From contig CAZVEV010000341.1 in the NCBI GenBank assembly GCA_964625865.1, forward strand, positions 1 through 5,909: 5,909 nt of DNA, read 5' to 3'. The stretch is from CAZVEV01 sp964625865. Its GTDB lineage: Bacteria; Planctomycetota; Phycisphaerae; SM23-33. The notes beneath the pieces were generated by a model. That model was not told where the DNA came from, did no database searches, and was given only the letters and a program-made list of their open reading frames with translations. The translations under genes and the position numbers were made by a program. Of this stretch, positions 1-5,866 are shown piece after piece (the stretch's first letter is position 1; each line of letters starts with the position of its first letter).

Positions 1-187
1 TCGGCAGAAGTGGCGAGGTCATCTGAATGTCGGAGGCTTCGCCTGAACGGTTACCGTACGCTTATATTGGAAAGAGGCGTGAGCGCCCCGGAGAAGGCGG
101 CGTATCCGGGCAGGACTGAACCGATGGGAAAGGGAGCGGCTGGGCTCGGCTGCCGCACAGCATCGTGCAAGCCCGCCCCGCGCCGCC
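1..187. other. Left-edge leader, possible tail of an upstream gene
   Basis: No convincing complete gene lies here. In plus frame 2 an open stretch enters from the window edge and stops at TGA 44-46 (last residues NVGGFA). It could be the C-terminus of a preceding gene, for example another pilus-type gene, but 14 codons are too few to identify. An AT-rich TATATT at 63-68 stands out against the GC-rich background and could be a -10 element. No matching -35 is visible 16-18 bp upstream, so I call no promoter. Confidence 0.3.
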
Positions 188-193
188 GGAGGG
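188..193 (+). promoter_or_regulatory. Shine-Dalgarno of the PilX-like gene (GGAGGG)
   Basis: GGAGGG lies just before a double start, ATGATG at 197-202. Measured from the GGAGG core (188-192) the spacer is 4 nt to the first ATG and 7 nt to the second. The second spacing is the usual optimum, so translation more likely starts at 200. The protein differs by only one Met. Confidence 0.6.
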
Positions 194-199
194 AAGATG

Positions 200-1549
200 A
201 TGCGAGGACAGAGTCTACAGAGCAGTCGCCGCCGAGGCGCGGTGCTCATATTGGCGATGGTGTTGCTCTGCGTCATGGCGACGCTGGGCGTGGCCCTTAG
301 CCACGGGACCCTGCTGAACGCCGGGATGAGCAACAATTTCAAGCTGACCCTCGAGGCGCGCCTGGCGGCTGAGAGCGGGTTGGCCTTCCACTCGTATCTG
401 CTCGAGTCGACCCTCATTTCAGACAGCTCCAGCGGCCAGGCGATCCTGGATTCGGTGGCAGCGACGTTGAGCGACGAGTTGGATGGGACGCCCAATCTCC
501 AGGGGCAGACCGTAACGTACGACGGTTCAACGATTACGATTCCGGCAATCAGCGTTGACGGCCGGACGAGCTTCACTGCCGAGGTCGCGATTGCGTTCGA
601 TGAGGTGTTGGAGCTGACCGTGGTCGGCCGTGTTCCGGCCTCCGGCGCGCCGGACGGGGTCATCGAACGGCGCATCAGCATCGAGGCCGAGTGTGGCGCC
701 AGCGGCGGGTTCGGGTACGGCATGTACTCCAAGGGGCCCATCATGATCGGCCAGAACCTGGACTACGTGGGCGCCAACGAACCCGAGGAGGCGTCGGTAG
801 CCTGTGCCGCCTCCGGTCTGGCGATTACCGTAACCAGCGGATACATCGACGGCGACGTCACGTACGATGAGGACGCCTTTATCAGTATGGGCGCCACCGT
901 CGGCGGGGACATCCGTACCGGGACGATCCCCCCCCCGCCGGAGATCGACGGGTCCGTCTTCGAGCCGTTCGCTACGAACATCGTGGACTCAAGCACCAAC
1001 ACGTCGAAGGGGACGTTTACCAACATCCGGATCCTGGCCGGTACGAACCCGGCATTCGGCAACAAGGTCGTCATCAAAGGGGTGGTGTACATCGAGGCTC
1101 CGAACAGGGTCACGTTCAACAACAGCGCAAACATCGTCGGCGTGGTCGTCGCCGAGGACCCGGGCCCGGGGGCCGATCCCGACGACCACTACGTCTACTT
1201 CAAGAACAACCTGGCGGTCCAGGGGTTGGACGAACTGCCCGACACTCCGGAGTTCGCCGAACTGCGCGAGATGGACGGCTCGGCCTTCCTGCTGCCCGGT
1301 TTCACGCTGGAGTTCAAGAACAACTTCTCGACCATGAGCGGCACCCTGGTGGCCCAGCGCCTGAAACTCAAGAACAACCTGGACGCGACCGTGTACGGGA
1401 GCATCATCGTTCTCGGCGACGAAGGGCTGGAGTTCAAGAACAATTCGACCATCACCGTAGACCGCTCGAAGTACCCGGGTCAGGTAACCGGTATTGTCGG
1501 CGGACCGCAGCCATTGGTCCTGCGCGCCACGTCTTACACGGAGCACTGA
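200..1549 (+). CDS. PilX-like type IV pilus-associated protein with beta-helix-like C-terminal repeats
   Basis: The protein is about 449 residues (450 from the alternative ATG at 197; numbering below uses 197). A short basic N-terminus (RRR at 11-13) is followed by one hydrophobic helix, residues 14-35, and then an amphipathic stretch ending RLAAESGLAF with Glu59. This is the layout of PilX/PilX_N-type minor pilus proteins, which are membrane-anchored and face outward. From about residue 170 the chain is Gly-, Val- and Asn-rich with predicted short beta strands. It carries recurring F/L-K/N-N-N motifs at 307, 335, 373, 391 and 413, which suggests stacked beta-helix rungs like those in PilX-like proteins of planctomycetes and deltaproteobacteria. 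A run of nine C at 928-936 encodes the proline stretch at about 245-248. The exact role (minor pilin, adhesin or surface scaffold) cannot be read from the sequence. The N-terminal call is good; the beta-helix fold is inference. Confidence 0.75.
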   Translation: MRGQSLQSSRRRGAVLILAMVLLCVMATLGVALSHGTLLNAGMSNNFKLTLEARLAAESGLAFHSYLLESTLISDSSSGQAILDSVAATLSDELDGTPNLQGQTVTYDGSTITIPAISVDGRTSFTAEVAIAFDEVLELTVVGRVPASGAPDGVIERRISIEAECGASGGFGYGMYSKGPIMIGQNLDYVGANEPEEASVACAASGLAITVTSGYIDGDVTYDEDAFISMGATVGGDIRTGTIPPPPEIDGSVFEPFATNIVDSSTNTSKGTFTNIRILAGTNPAFGNKVVIKGVVYIEAPNRVTFNNSANIVGVVVAEDPGPGADPDDHYVYFKNNLAVQGLDELPDTPEFAELREMDGSAFLLPGFTLEFKNNFSTMSGTLVAQRLKLKNNLDATVYGSIIVLGDEGLEFKNNSTITVDRSKYPGQVTGIVGGPQPLVLRATSYTEH

Positions 1550-1607
1550 CCACACCCCGCGTCAGGCGCAGTACATGCGGCACCGGTGACCTTCTCGGTG
1601 CCCACCG

Positions 1608-1638
1608 GGGAATAGCGCATTCTATTCGCCCTATTCCC
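1608..1638. terminator. Convergent intergenic inverted repeat, candidate bidirectional terminator
   Basis: GGGAATAG (1608-1615) is the exact reverse complement of CTATTCCC (1631-1638). A second copy of CTATTC at 1622-1627 can pair with GAATAG (1610-1615) instead, giving a tighter hairpin with a 6-nt loop. The repeat lies between two converging genes and overlaps the TAG stop of the GH117 gene at 1631-1633. No U-tract follows on either strand, so intrinsic termination is not certain. A further GCACCG/CGGTGC stem lies just to its left, at about 1579-1600. Confidence 0.4.
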
Positions 1639-2893
1639 TGGCGCGCTGCTCGGCGCGACGGCGTTGGTGCGTGTTGAGGCCCCGGGAGAAGTAGATCTCG
1701 GGCTTGAACCACAGTTCGGTCTTCTTCATCCACGGGTCGTGGTGGTCGCGAGACAGGTCGCAGTCGAAGCGGGCCAGGATGCTGTGACGCGTCTCCCGTG
1801 TGCCGGGATTGGTGAAGTGACACAGCCCCCACGTGATGCCGCGCCCGTCTCCGCTGTCGGTGAAGGCGTCGGGCACGTAGGGGCCGGAGGCAATGGGCAT
1901 CAGGCTGGTCGTGGTCGCCACGCGGAAGTTCACGCCGTCCGGGGCGTACTGGATCGTATTGTGCTCCAGCCCGTGGCGTGTCGCCAGCGCGGCGATCCCG
2001 CCCCTGAACGGAAACAGCGCCGTCTCGTGACTCGAGTTCAGCACGGGATTGAGCGGGTGCTTGACGAACGGGCCGAGCGGATCGTCGGCAATGGCGAGGC
2101 CCTGCATGCGGACCAGGTCGGGCCGGCCGTTGGCGTCCGATTTGTAGTACAGGTAGATCCGCCCCCTGTAGACCAGCGGGTACGGGTCGTGGATGGAGTA
2201 CTGGTCCCACGAACCGGGCGGGCCGTTGGGAACGATGATCTTGCCCGCCGGGCGCCAGGGCCCGTCGGGCGAGTCGGCGACCGAGGCGGTAACCGGACAG
2301 TCGTCGCCCCGCTGGCCGGACATCTCCAGGAAGCCCTGGTAGTAGAGATAGTACTGCCCCTTCCAGACCAGCACGTCCGGCGTGCTGACCGAGCGCCAGC
2401 CTACCTGCGGCGCCGGCGGGCGACGGATGGCCACGCCGCGCTCCGTCCACGTGAAGCCGTCGGCGCTGGTGGCATACCAGATCTCCGACAGGTCCCAGTC
2501 GGTCGACGGGATCGTGTCGGTCCCCTTGCCGGCCCCACGGGGCGGGGCGGGCGTGTGGCGCCGGGTGTACCAGACGTAGTACGTCTTGCCCACGCGGATG
2601 ACCTTCGACGGGTCCCGCCGCGAGACCGTGCCATCGCCGCCGTGATAGTCGAAGCCTTCCAGCCGGGTGTACTTGAAGCTCGAGAACAGTTCGTTCTTCT
2701 CCGGCATGGTCGCGGGATACTGGGCGTACAGCCGCTCCATCGCGGCACTGAGCGGCCCGGCCGGCCTGGCTTCCGGCAGGCGGTAGGGGAAGACCGGCGG
2801 GCGGTTGCAGCCGCCCGCGAGCAGGCAAGCCCAAAGCAGTGCGACGGACACGACGGCAAGCGGCGGATTGGCGTTCGATGTGCGGATCTTCAT
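1631..2893 (-). CDS. Glycoside hydrolase family 117 lipoprotein (3,6-anhydro-L-galactosidase type)
   Basis: The product is 420 residues and begins with a lipoprotein signal: MKIR, a hydrophobic stretch, then LAGGC with Cys29 as the lipidated residue. GH117 enzymes are five-bladed beta-propellers that release 3,6-anhydro-L-galactose from the non-reducing end of neoagaro-oligosaccharides. Family features are visible: the N-terminal SxAxxR dimerisation motif (Ser49-Arg54), the probable general base Asp94 in RRDPSKV, Asp236 in IHDPYP, and the His289-Glu290 pair in NSSHETALFPF. These correspond, as I recall, to Asp90, Asp245, His302 and Glu303 of the Bacteroides plebeius enzyme. An upstream in-frame ATG at 2945-2947 would put 18 charged residues before the signal peptide, so I chose 2893. 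A weak AGGGA lies 7 nt before this start. The gene lies 93 bp downstream of tyrA. The fold and family are strong; exact substrate is uncertain because some GH117 members are not active on agar oligosaccharides. Confidence 0.85.
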   Translation of the reverse strand: MKIRTSNANPPLAVVSVALLWACLLAGGCNRPPVFPYRLPEARPAGPLSAAMERLYAQYPATMPEKNELFSSFKYTRLEGFDYHGGDGTVSRRDPSKVIRVGKTYYVWYTRRHTPAPPRGAGKGTDTIPSTDWDLSEIWYATSADGFTWTERGVAIRRPPAPQVGWRSVSTPDVLVWKGQYYLYYQGFLEMSGQRGDDCPVTASVADSPDGPWRPAGKIIVPNGPPGSWDQYSIHDPYPLVYRGRIYLYYKSDANGRPDLVRMQGLAIADDPLGPFVKHPLNPVLNSSHETALFPFRGGIAALATRHGLEHNTIQYAPDGVNFRVATTTSLMPIASGPYVPDAFTDSGDGRGITWGLCHFTNPGTRETRHSILARFDCDLSRDHHDPWMKKTELWFKPEIYFSRGLNTHQRRRAEQRARE

Positions 2894-2958
2894 GTCGAGG
2901 TCCCTGCTGTCAAGCGTGAATGGTCGCCGCAGTCCGTCCCGGGACATCGGCGGTTTCC

Positions 2959-2986
2959 GGCCGGTACCGATCCAACGGCGCCGGCC
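2959..2986 (-). terminator. Stem-loop immediately after the tyrA stop codon
   Basis: On the minus strand the sequence directly after the tyrA TAG can fold as GGCCGG, 2-nt mismatch, CCG, 6-nt loop, CGG, 2-nt mismatch, CCGGCC. The stem is almost entirely G-C. No T-tract follows, so it may be a partial or Rho-assisted terminator, an mRNA-stabilising 3' end, or an attenuating element between tyrA and the GH117 gene. Confidence 0.45.
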
Positions 2987-3871
2987 CTACTCGGCGGAGA
3001 TGCGGCGGTCCTGGAGTTGCTGGGCGATCGTGGTCTCGCGGCGCTTCTTGGCGGCGTTCAGCAGCTTCTCGATCGCCGCCCCCTCGCCTGCGGAGATCAT
3101 CTCGCGCAGCTCGTCCAGGGCGTGGGCGAACTTGTCGATCGCCCCGATAACGGCCGCCCGGTTGGTCAGGAAAATGTCACGCCACATCTCGGGGTCCCCG
3201 CCGGCCAGTCGCGTCACGTCGCGGAACCCGGTGGCCGAGACGTTCAGGTCTTCCTTGCCGGGCAGTTTCATGAGGATGCTGGCCAGGGCGTGGGGCAGAT
3301 GGCTGATGCGAGCAACCGCGCGGTCGTGGGCCGACGGGGTCAGGCGAACCGTCCGCATGCCCAGGGACTCCCAAAACGCTTTGGCGCCTTCGATAACGTC
3401 GGGGGGCGTCTTGGCCGTCGGGGTGATGATGCAGGTGGCGCCGCGGAACAGGTCGGCCCGCGAGAAGGACACGCCCTTGTTCTCGCTGCCGGCCATCGGG
3501 TGAGAGCCCACAAACCGCCCGCCCCTGCCGAGGACGCCCTCGCCGATGCGGACGACTTCCGCCTTCGTCGAGCCGACGTCGGTGACGATCGCATGGTCGG
3601 CCAGCGCCGGACGCATGGCTTCGAGATGGCCGGCAAAGGCCCCCACCGGCGTGGCGAGGATCACCACGTCGGCGCCGTCGACGGCCTCGGCGGCATCGAA
3701 ATGGGCGGTGTCGATCGCCCCGACCCGCAGCGCCTCGTCCAGAGACACCTGCCGCCTGCCCACGCCCGCAACGCGGACGGACGGGTCGTTCGCCTTGGCC
3801 GCCAGGGCCGCCGAGCCGCCCAGCAGGCCCACGCCGACAATCGCTATCTTCTTCACTTTGGTCTTGGCCAT
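2987..3871 (-). CDS. tyrA: Prephenate dehydrogenase (TyrA), tyrosine biosynthesis
   Basis: The 294-residue product oxidatively decarboxylates prephenate (or arogenate) in the cytoplasm, the committed step to tyrosine. An N-terminal Rossmann motif GVGLLGGS (Gly13, Gly15, Gly18) is followed by the second-strand sequence GVGRR (38-40), where basic residues replace the acidic residue of NAD-specific enzymes; this hints at NADP use. DVGSTK (Ser101), GSHPMAGSE (catalytic His124, Glu130) and SHLPH (His191) are the substrate and catalytic motifs. GFRDVTRLA with Arg217/Arg221 begins the helical dimerisation part. There is no chorismate mutase domain and no ACT domain, so it is a monofunctional enzyme without the usual regulatory module. 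The start at 3871 puts the Rossmann strand at the normal distance. An in-frame ATG at 3893-3895 adds only eight residues and has no better ribosome site. The frame stays open through the opposite-strand gene to 5029, but that extension is spurious. Confidence 0.95.
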   Translation of the reverse strand: MAKTKVKKIAIVGVGLLGGSAALAAKANDPSVRVAGVGRRQVSLDEALRVGAIDTAHFDAAEAVDGADVVILATPVGAFAGHLEAMRPALADHAIVTDVGSTKAEVVRIGEGVLGRGGRFVGSHPMAGSENKGVSFSRADLFRGATCIITPTAKTPPDVIEGAKAFWESLGMRTVRLTPSAHDRAVARISHLPHALASILMKLPGKEDLNVSATGFRDVTRLAGGDPEMWRDIFLTNRAAVIGAIDKFAHALDELREMISAGEGAAIEKLLNAAKKRRETTIAQQLQDRRISAE

Positions 3872-3883
3872 GATGCCCGTTAC

Positions 3884-3912
3884 AGGGTACGCCATCGCAC
3901 CGCGATCTGCAA
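3884..3912 (-). promoter_or_regulatory. tyrA: Candidate tyrA promoter (TTGCAG - 17 bp - TACCCT)
   Basis: On the minus strand TTGCAG (plus 3907-3912) and TACCCT (plus 3884-3889) are spaced 17 bp apart. The -10 ends 12 nt before the ATG at 3871, leaving a very short or no leader. If real, it favours the 3871 start, since the alternative ATG at 3895 would lie between the two boxes. The -10 match is weak (TA...T only). Confidence 0.3.
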
Positions 3913-3950
3913 GACGCCAATCGCCCGATCGCCCGATGAGTCGCCCCCCC

Positions 3951-3979
3951 TTTGCCCCGCCGCCCGAACACGGTAGAAT
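3951..3979 (+). promoter_or_regulatory. Promoter of the archaemetzincin-larE operon (TTTGCC - 17 bp - TAGAAT)
   Basis: TTTGCC (3951-3956) and TAGAAT (3974-3979) are spaced exactly 17 bp apart, as in housekeeping sigma-70-type promoters. TAGAAT differs from TATAAT at one position. Transcription starting 7-9 nt after the -10 would begin at about 3986-3988, directly against the ATG at 3989. No Shine-Dalgarno is present between the -10 and the ATG. The mRNA is therefore predicted to be leaderless. Confidence 0.6.
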
Positions 3980-3988
3980 CGGGTCGTA

Positions 3989-5002
3989 ATGACAGACGCA
4001 TCCCGACAGCCCAGACCGACACGGCGTCAGCGCAGGCGAAGGCTCGCGATGGCAGCCCTGGCCGTCAGCGTGATCGCGACCGGTACGTGGCTGTCGATTG
4101 CGCTGGCCCGACGGGTCGAACCGGCTGACCCGTCGACGCCGTCGGCCGGGGCGGAGCGCCTCAAGGCCGTCATGACCAAGCTCCGCCCGCTGCACCGGAA
4201 GCTCGGCAAGCCCAAGGCGGGCGAGTGGCTGGCGCGGTTCAAGGAGCCGGGCCAGACCTTCGACGAGTATCGCCGCTGTCGCCCCGTCCTTCCTCGCGGC
4301 ACGCGGCGCGTGCTCTACGTCCAGCCCCTGGGCGACTTGGACGAGACGCAGACCCGGATCATCGCCCTGACCGCCGAGTACATGGGCCTGTACTTCAACC
4401 TGCCGGTCAAGGTCAACGCCCCCCTGCCGCTGAAGGTCATCCCCGAATCGGCCCGCCGGACACACCCGACGTGGGGCGACAAGCAGATCCTGACCACGCA
4501 CGTGCTCGACAAGGTCCTGCCGCCGCGTCTGGCCAAGGACGGCGCGGCCCTGATCGCCTTCACGTCCAGCGACCTGTGGCCGGGCGAAGGGTGGAACTTC
4601 GTATTCGGCCAGGCCACGCTCAAACGGCGCGTCGGCGTCTGGTCGATCTACCGCAACGGCGACCCCACCAAGGGCCCGGCGGCGTTCAGGCTCTGCCTGC
4701 TCCGCACGATCAAGACCGCAACGCACGAGACCGGCCACATGTTTTCGATGCTCCACTGCACCGCCTACCAGTGCAACATGTGCGGAAGCAACAGCCGCAG
4801 CGAATCCGACGCCCACCCGGCGGCACTGTGCCCCGAGTGCATGGCCAAGGTCTGCTGGGCCGCGGGCGCCGACCCGCTCAAACGCTTTGTCGCGCTGCAC
4901 CGATTCTGCAAGACCAACGGCCTGGCCCCCCAGGCTGATTTCTACACCAAGAGCATCCGTGCCCTCGGCGGTACGGGCTCTCAACCAGCGAACAGGCCAT
5001 GA
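3989..5002 (+). CDS. Membrane-anchored archaemetzincin-family zinc metalloprotease
   Basis: The 337-residue product has a basic N-terminus (RRQRRRR at 12-18) and one hydrophobic segment (about 19-40), so the catalytic part probably lies outside the cytoplasm. The family signature is clear: His246-Glu-x-x-His250, third ligand His256, Cys257, then Cys262-x-Met264 and Cys281-x-x-Cys284, which bind the catalytic and the structural zinc. WNFVFGQATL (202-211) before the site and a GSN-rich loop after Met264 also match archaeal AmzA and human AMZ1/AMZ2. The Gly of the usual HExxHxxGxxH is Ser253 here, and an extra Cys265 follows Met264. Archaemetzincins are putative aminopeptidase-like proteases of poorly known substrate, common in archaea and vertebrates and patchy in bacteria. 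The start is set by the promoter abutting the ATG. The stop overlaps larE by 4 bp, so the two are probably translationally coupled. Confidence 0.9.
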   Translation: MTDASRQPRPTRRQRRRRLAMAALAVSVIATGTWLSIALARRVEPADPSTPSAGAERLKAVMTKLRPLHRKLGKPKAGEWLARFKEPGQTFDEYRRCRPVLPRGTRRVLYVQPLGDLDETQTRIIALTAEYMGLYFNLPVKVNAPLPLKVIPESARRTHPTWGDKQILTTHVLDKVLPPRLAKDGAALIAFTSSDLWPGEGWNFVFGQATLKRRVGVWSIYRNGDPTKGPAAFRLCLLRTIKTATHETGHMFSMLHCTAYQCNMCGSNSRSESDAHPAALCPECMAKVCWAAGADPLKRFVALHRFCKTNGLAPQADFYTKSIRALGGTGSQPANRP

Positions 5003-5835
5003 CAACCGTAGACAACGACACGGGCGCATCGAGCGCCGACCTGGAACTGAAACTCGAAGACTGCCGCACCCTCCTTCGCGAGTTGGGGCGCGTGGTGGTG
5101 GCCTTCTCCGCCGGCGTGGACAGCACGTTCCTGCTGGCGCTGGCGGTCGAGACGCTGGGGGCCGACAACGTGCTGGCCGTCATGGGCATCTCGCCGTCGC
5201 TGGCGTCGCGCGAACACGAAGCCGGCGGGGACCTGGCTCGCCGGATCGGGGCCGAACTGGTCGAGGTGACCACCGGCGAACTGGACGACCCGAACTACGC
5301 CGCCAATCCGTCGAGGCGCTGCTACTACTGCAAGCACGACCTGTTCACGCGGCTGGCCGAGATCGCTGCCCAGCGCGGCTTCAAGGTGGTCCTCAGCGGC
5401 GCCAACGCCGACGACACCGGCGACTTCCGTCCGGGCATGGCGGCGGCGGCGGACCTGGGCGTGCGAAGCCCCCTGCTGGAAGCGAACATGACCAAGGCCG
5501 ACATCCGCACCGCCTCGCGCGCGATGGACCTGCCCACGTGGGACAAGCCCGCGATGGCCTGCCTGGCCAGCCGCGTGCCCTACGGACAGGCCATCACCGC
5601 CGAGAAGCTCTCGCAAGTCGAACGGGCTGAGGCCTGCCTGGTCGACCTGGGCCTGCGGGCGATGCGCGTTCGCCATCACGGCCAGGTCGCGCGGATCGAA
5701 GTGCCCGCCGACGACCTGGCGCGCGTGGTCGAACTTCGCGGGAAGATCGTCCCGGTCCTGAAGGACCTGGGCTTCTCGTACGTGACGCTGGACCTCCAAG
5801 GCTTCCGCAGCGGGTCGATGAACGAAGTGCTCTGA
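4999..5835 (+). CDS. larE: LarE, ATP-dependent sulfur transferase for nickel-pincer nucleotide synthesis
   Basis: LarE (278 residues here) adenylates the carboxylates of a dicarboxylated pyridinium mononucleotide and inserts sulfur, making the thiocarboxylates that LarC then loads with nickel. The cofactor serves lactate racemase LarA and its homologues. The PP-loop is SAGVDST (Ser37-Thr43), with Ala38 in place of the usual Gly. Cys188 in ACLASRVPYG matches the sacrificial Cys176 of Lactobacillus plantarum LarE. Two more cysteines, Cys108 and Cys111 in RRCYYCK, are absent at the same place in that enzyme as I recall it, and with Cys188 they could hold a [4Fe-4S] cluster as in the Thermotoga-type LarE, which works catalytically. 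The C-terminal YVTLDLQGFRSGSMNE is typical of the family. The ATG overlaps the preceding stop (ATGA), so it is coupled to the archaemetzincin gene. No larA, larB or larC is in the window. Confidence 0.92.
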   Translation: MTTVDNDTGASSADLELKLEDCRTLLRELGRVVVAFSAGVDSTFLLALAVETLGADNVLAVMGISPSLASREHEAGGDLARRIGAELVEVTTGELDDPNYAANPSRRCYYCKHDLFTRLAEIAAQRGFKVVLSGANADDTGDFRPGMAAAADLGVRSPLLEANMTKADIRTASRAMDLPTWDKPAMACLASRVPYGQAITAEKLSQVERAEACLVDLGLRAMRVRHHGQVARIEVPADDLARVVELRGKIVPVLKDLGFSYVTLDLQGFRSGSMNEVL

Positions 5836-5866
5836 GCTGGTCAGTAGAGCGGGGTGGGTGCCGCCT

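Noticed and set aside
10..300. A 96-codon plus-strand open frame at the left edge
   Set aside because: It runs into the PilX-like gene in a different frame, has no ribosome site, and has a basic low-complexity translation.
19..744. A 241-codon minus-strand open frame
   Set aside because: It is antisense to the PilX-like gene, which has a strong Shine-Dalgarno and a recognisable N-terminus. The antisense translation has no known features.
1452..2834. A 460-codon minus-strand open frame in another phase over the GH117 gene
   Set aside because: It is a frame shadow with Pro/Arg/Gly-rich composition. The GH117 catalytic motifs are in the other frame.
2885..2913. Perfect TTGACA -35 on the minus strand just before the GH117 start
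   Set aside because: The hexamer 17 bp downstream (AAGATC) lies inside the coding region and matches TATAAT at only two positions, so transcription from it would start within the gene.
2894..2947. Longer GH117 start at 2947
   Set aside because: It would place 18 mostly charged residues before a clear lipoprotein signal peptide, and it lacks a ribosome-binding site.
1664..3976. A 770-codon plus-strand open frame
   Set aside because: It lies entirely antisense to the GH117 and tyrA genes, both supported by family motifs. Its translation is low-complexity, rich in Arg, Gly and Val, with no recognisable domain, as expected for a shadow frame in GC-rich DNA.
4019..4060. Twin-arginine (Tat) signal in the archaemetzincin
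   Set aside because: The N-terminus is Arg-rich, but it lacks the S/T-R-R-x-F-L-K pattern and a clear cleavage site. An uncleaved anchor is the simpler reading.
3872..5029. N-terminal extension of TyrA to a 680-residue protein
   Set aside because: The extension is antisense to the archaemetzincin gene, crosses a divergent promoter region and shows no domain. The TyrA Rossmann fold begins normally at 3871.
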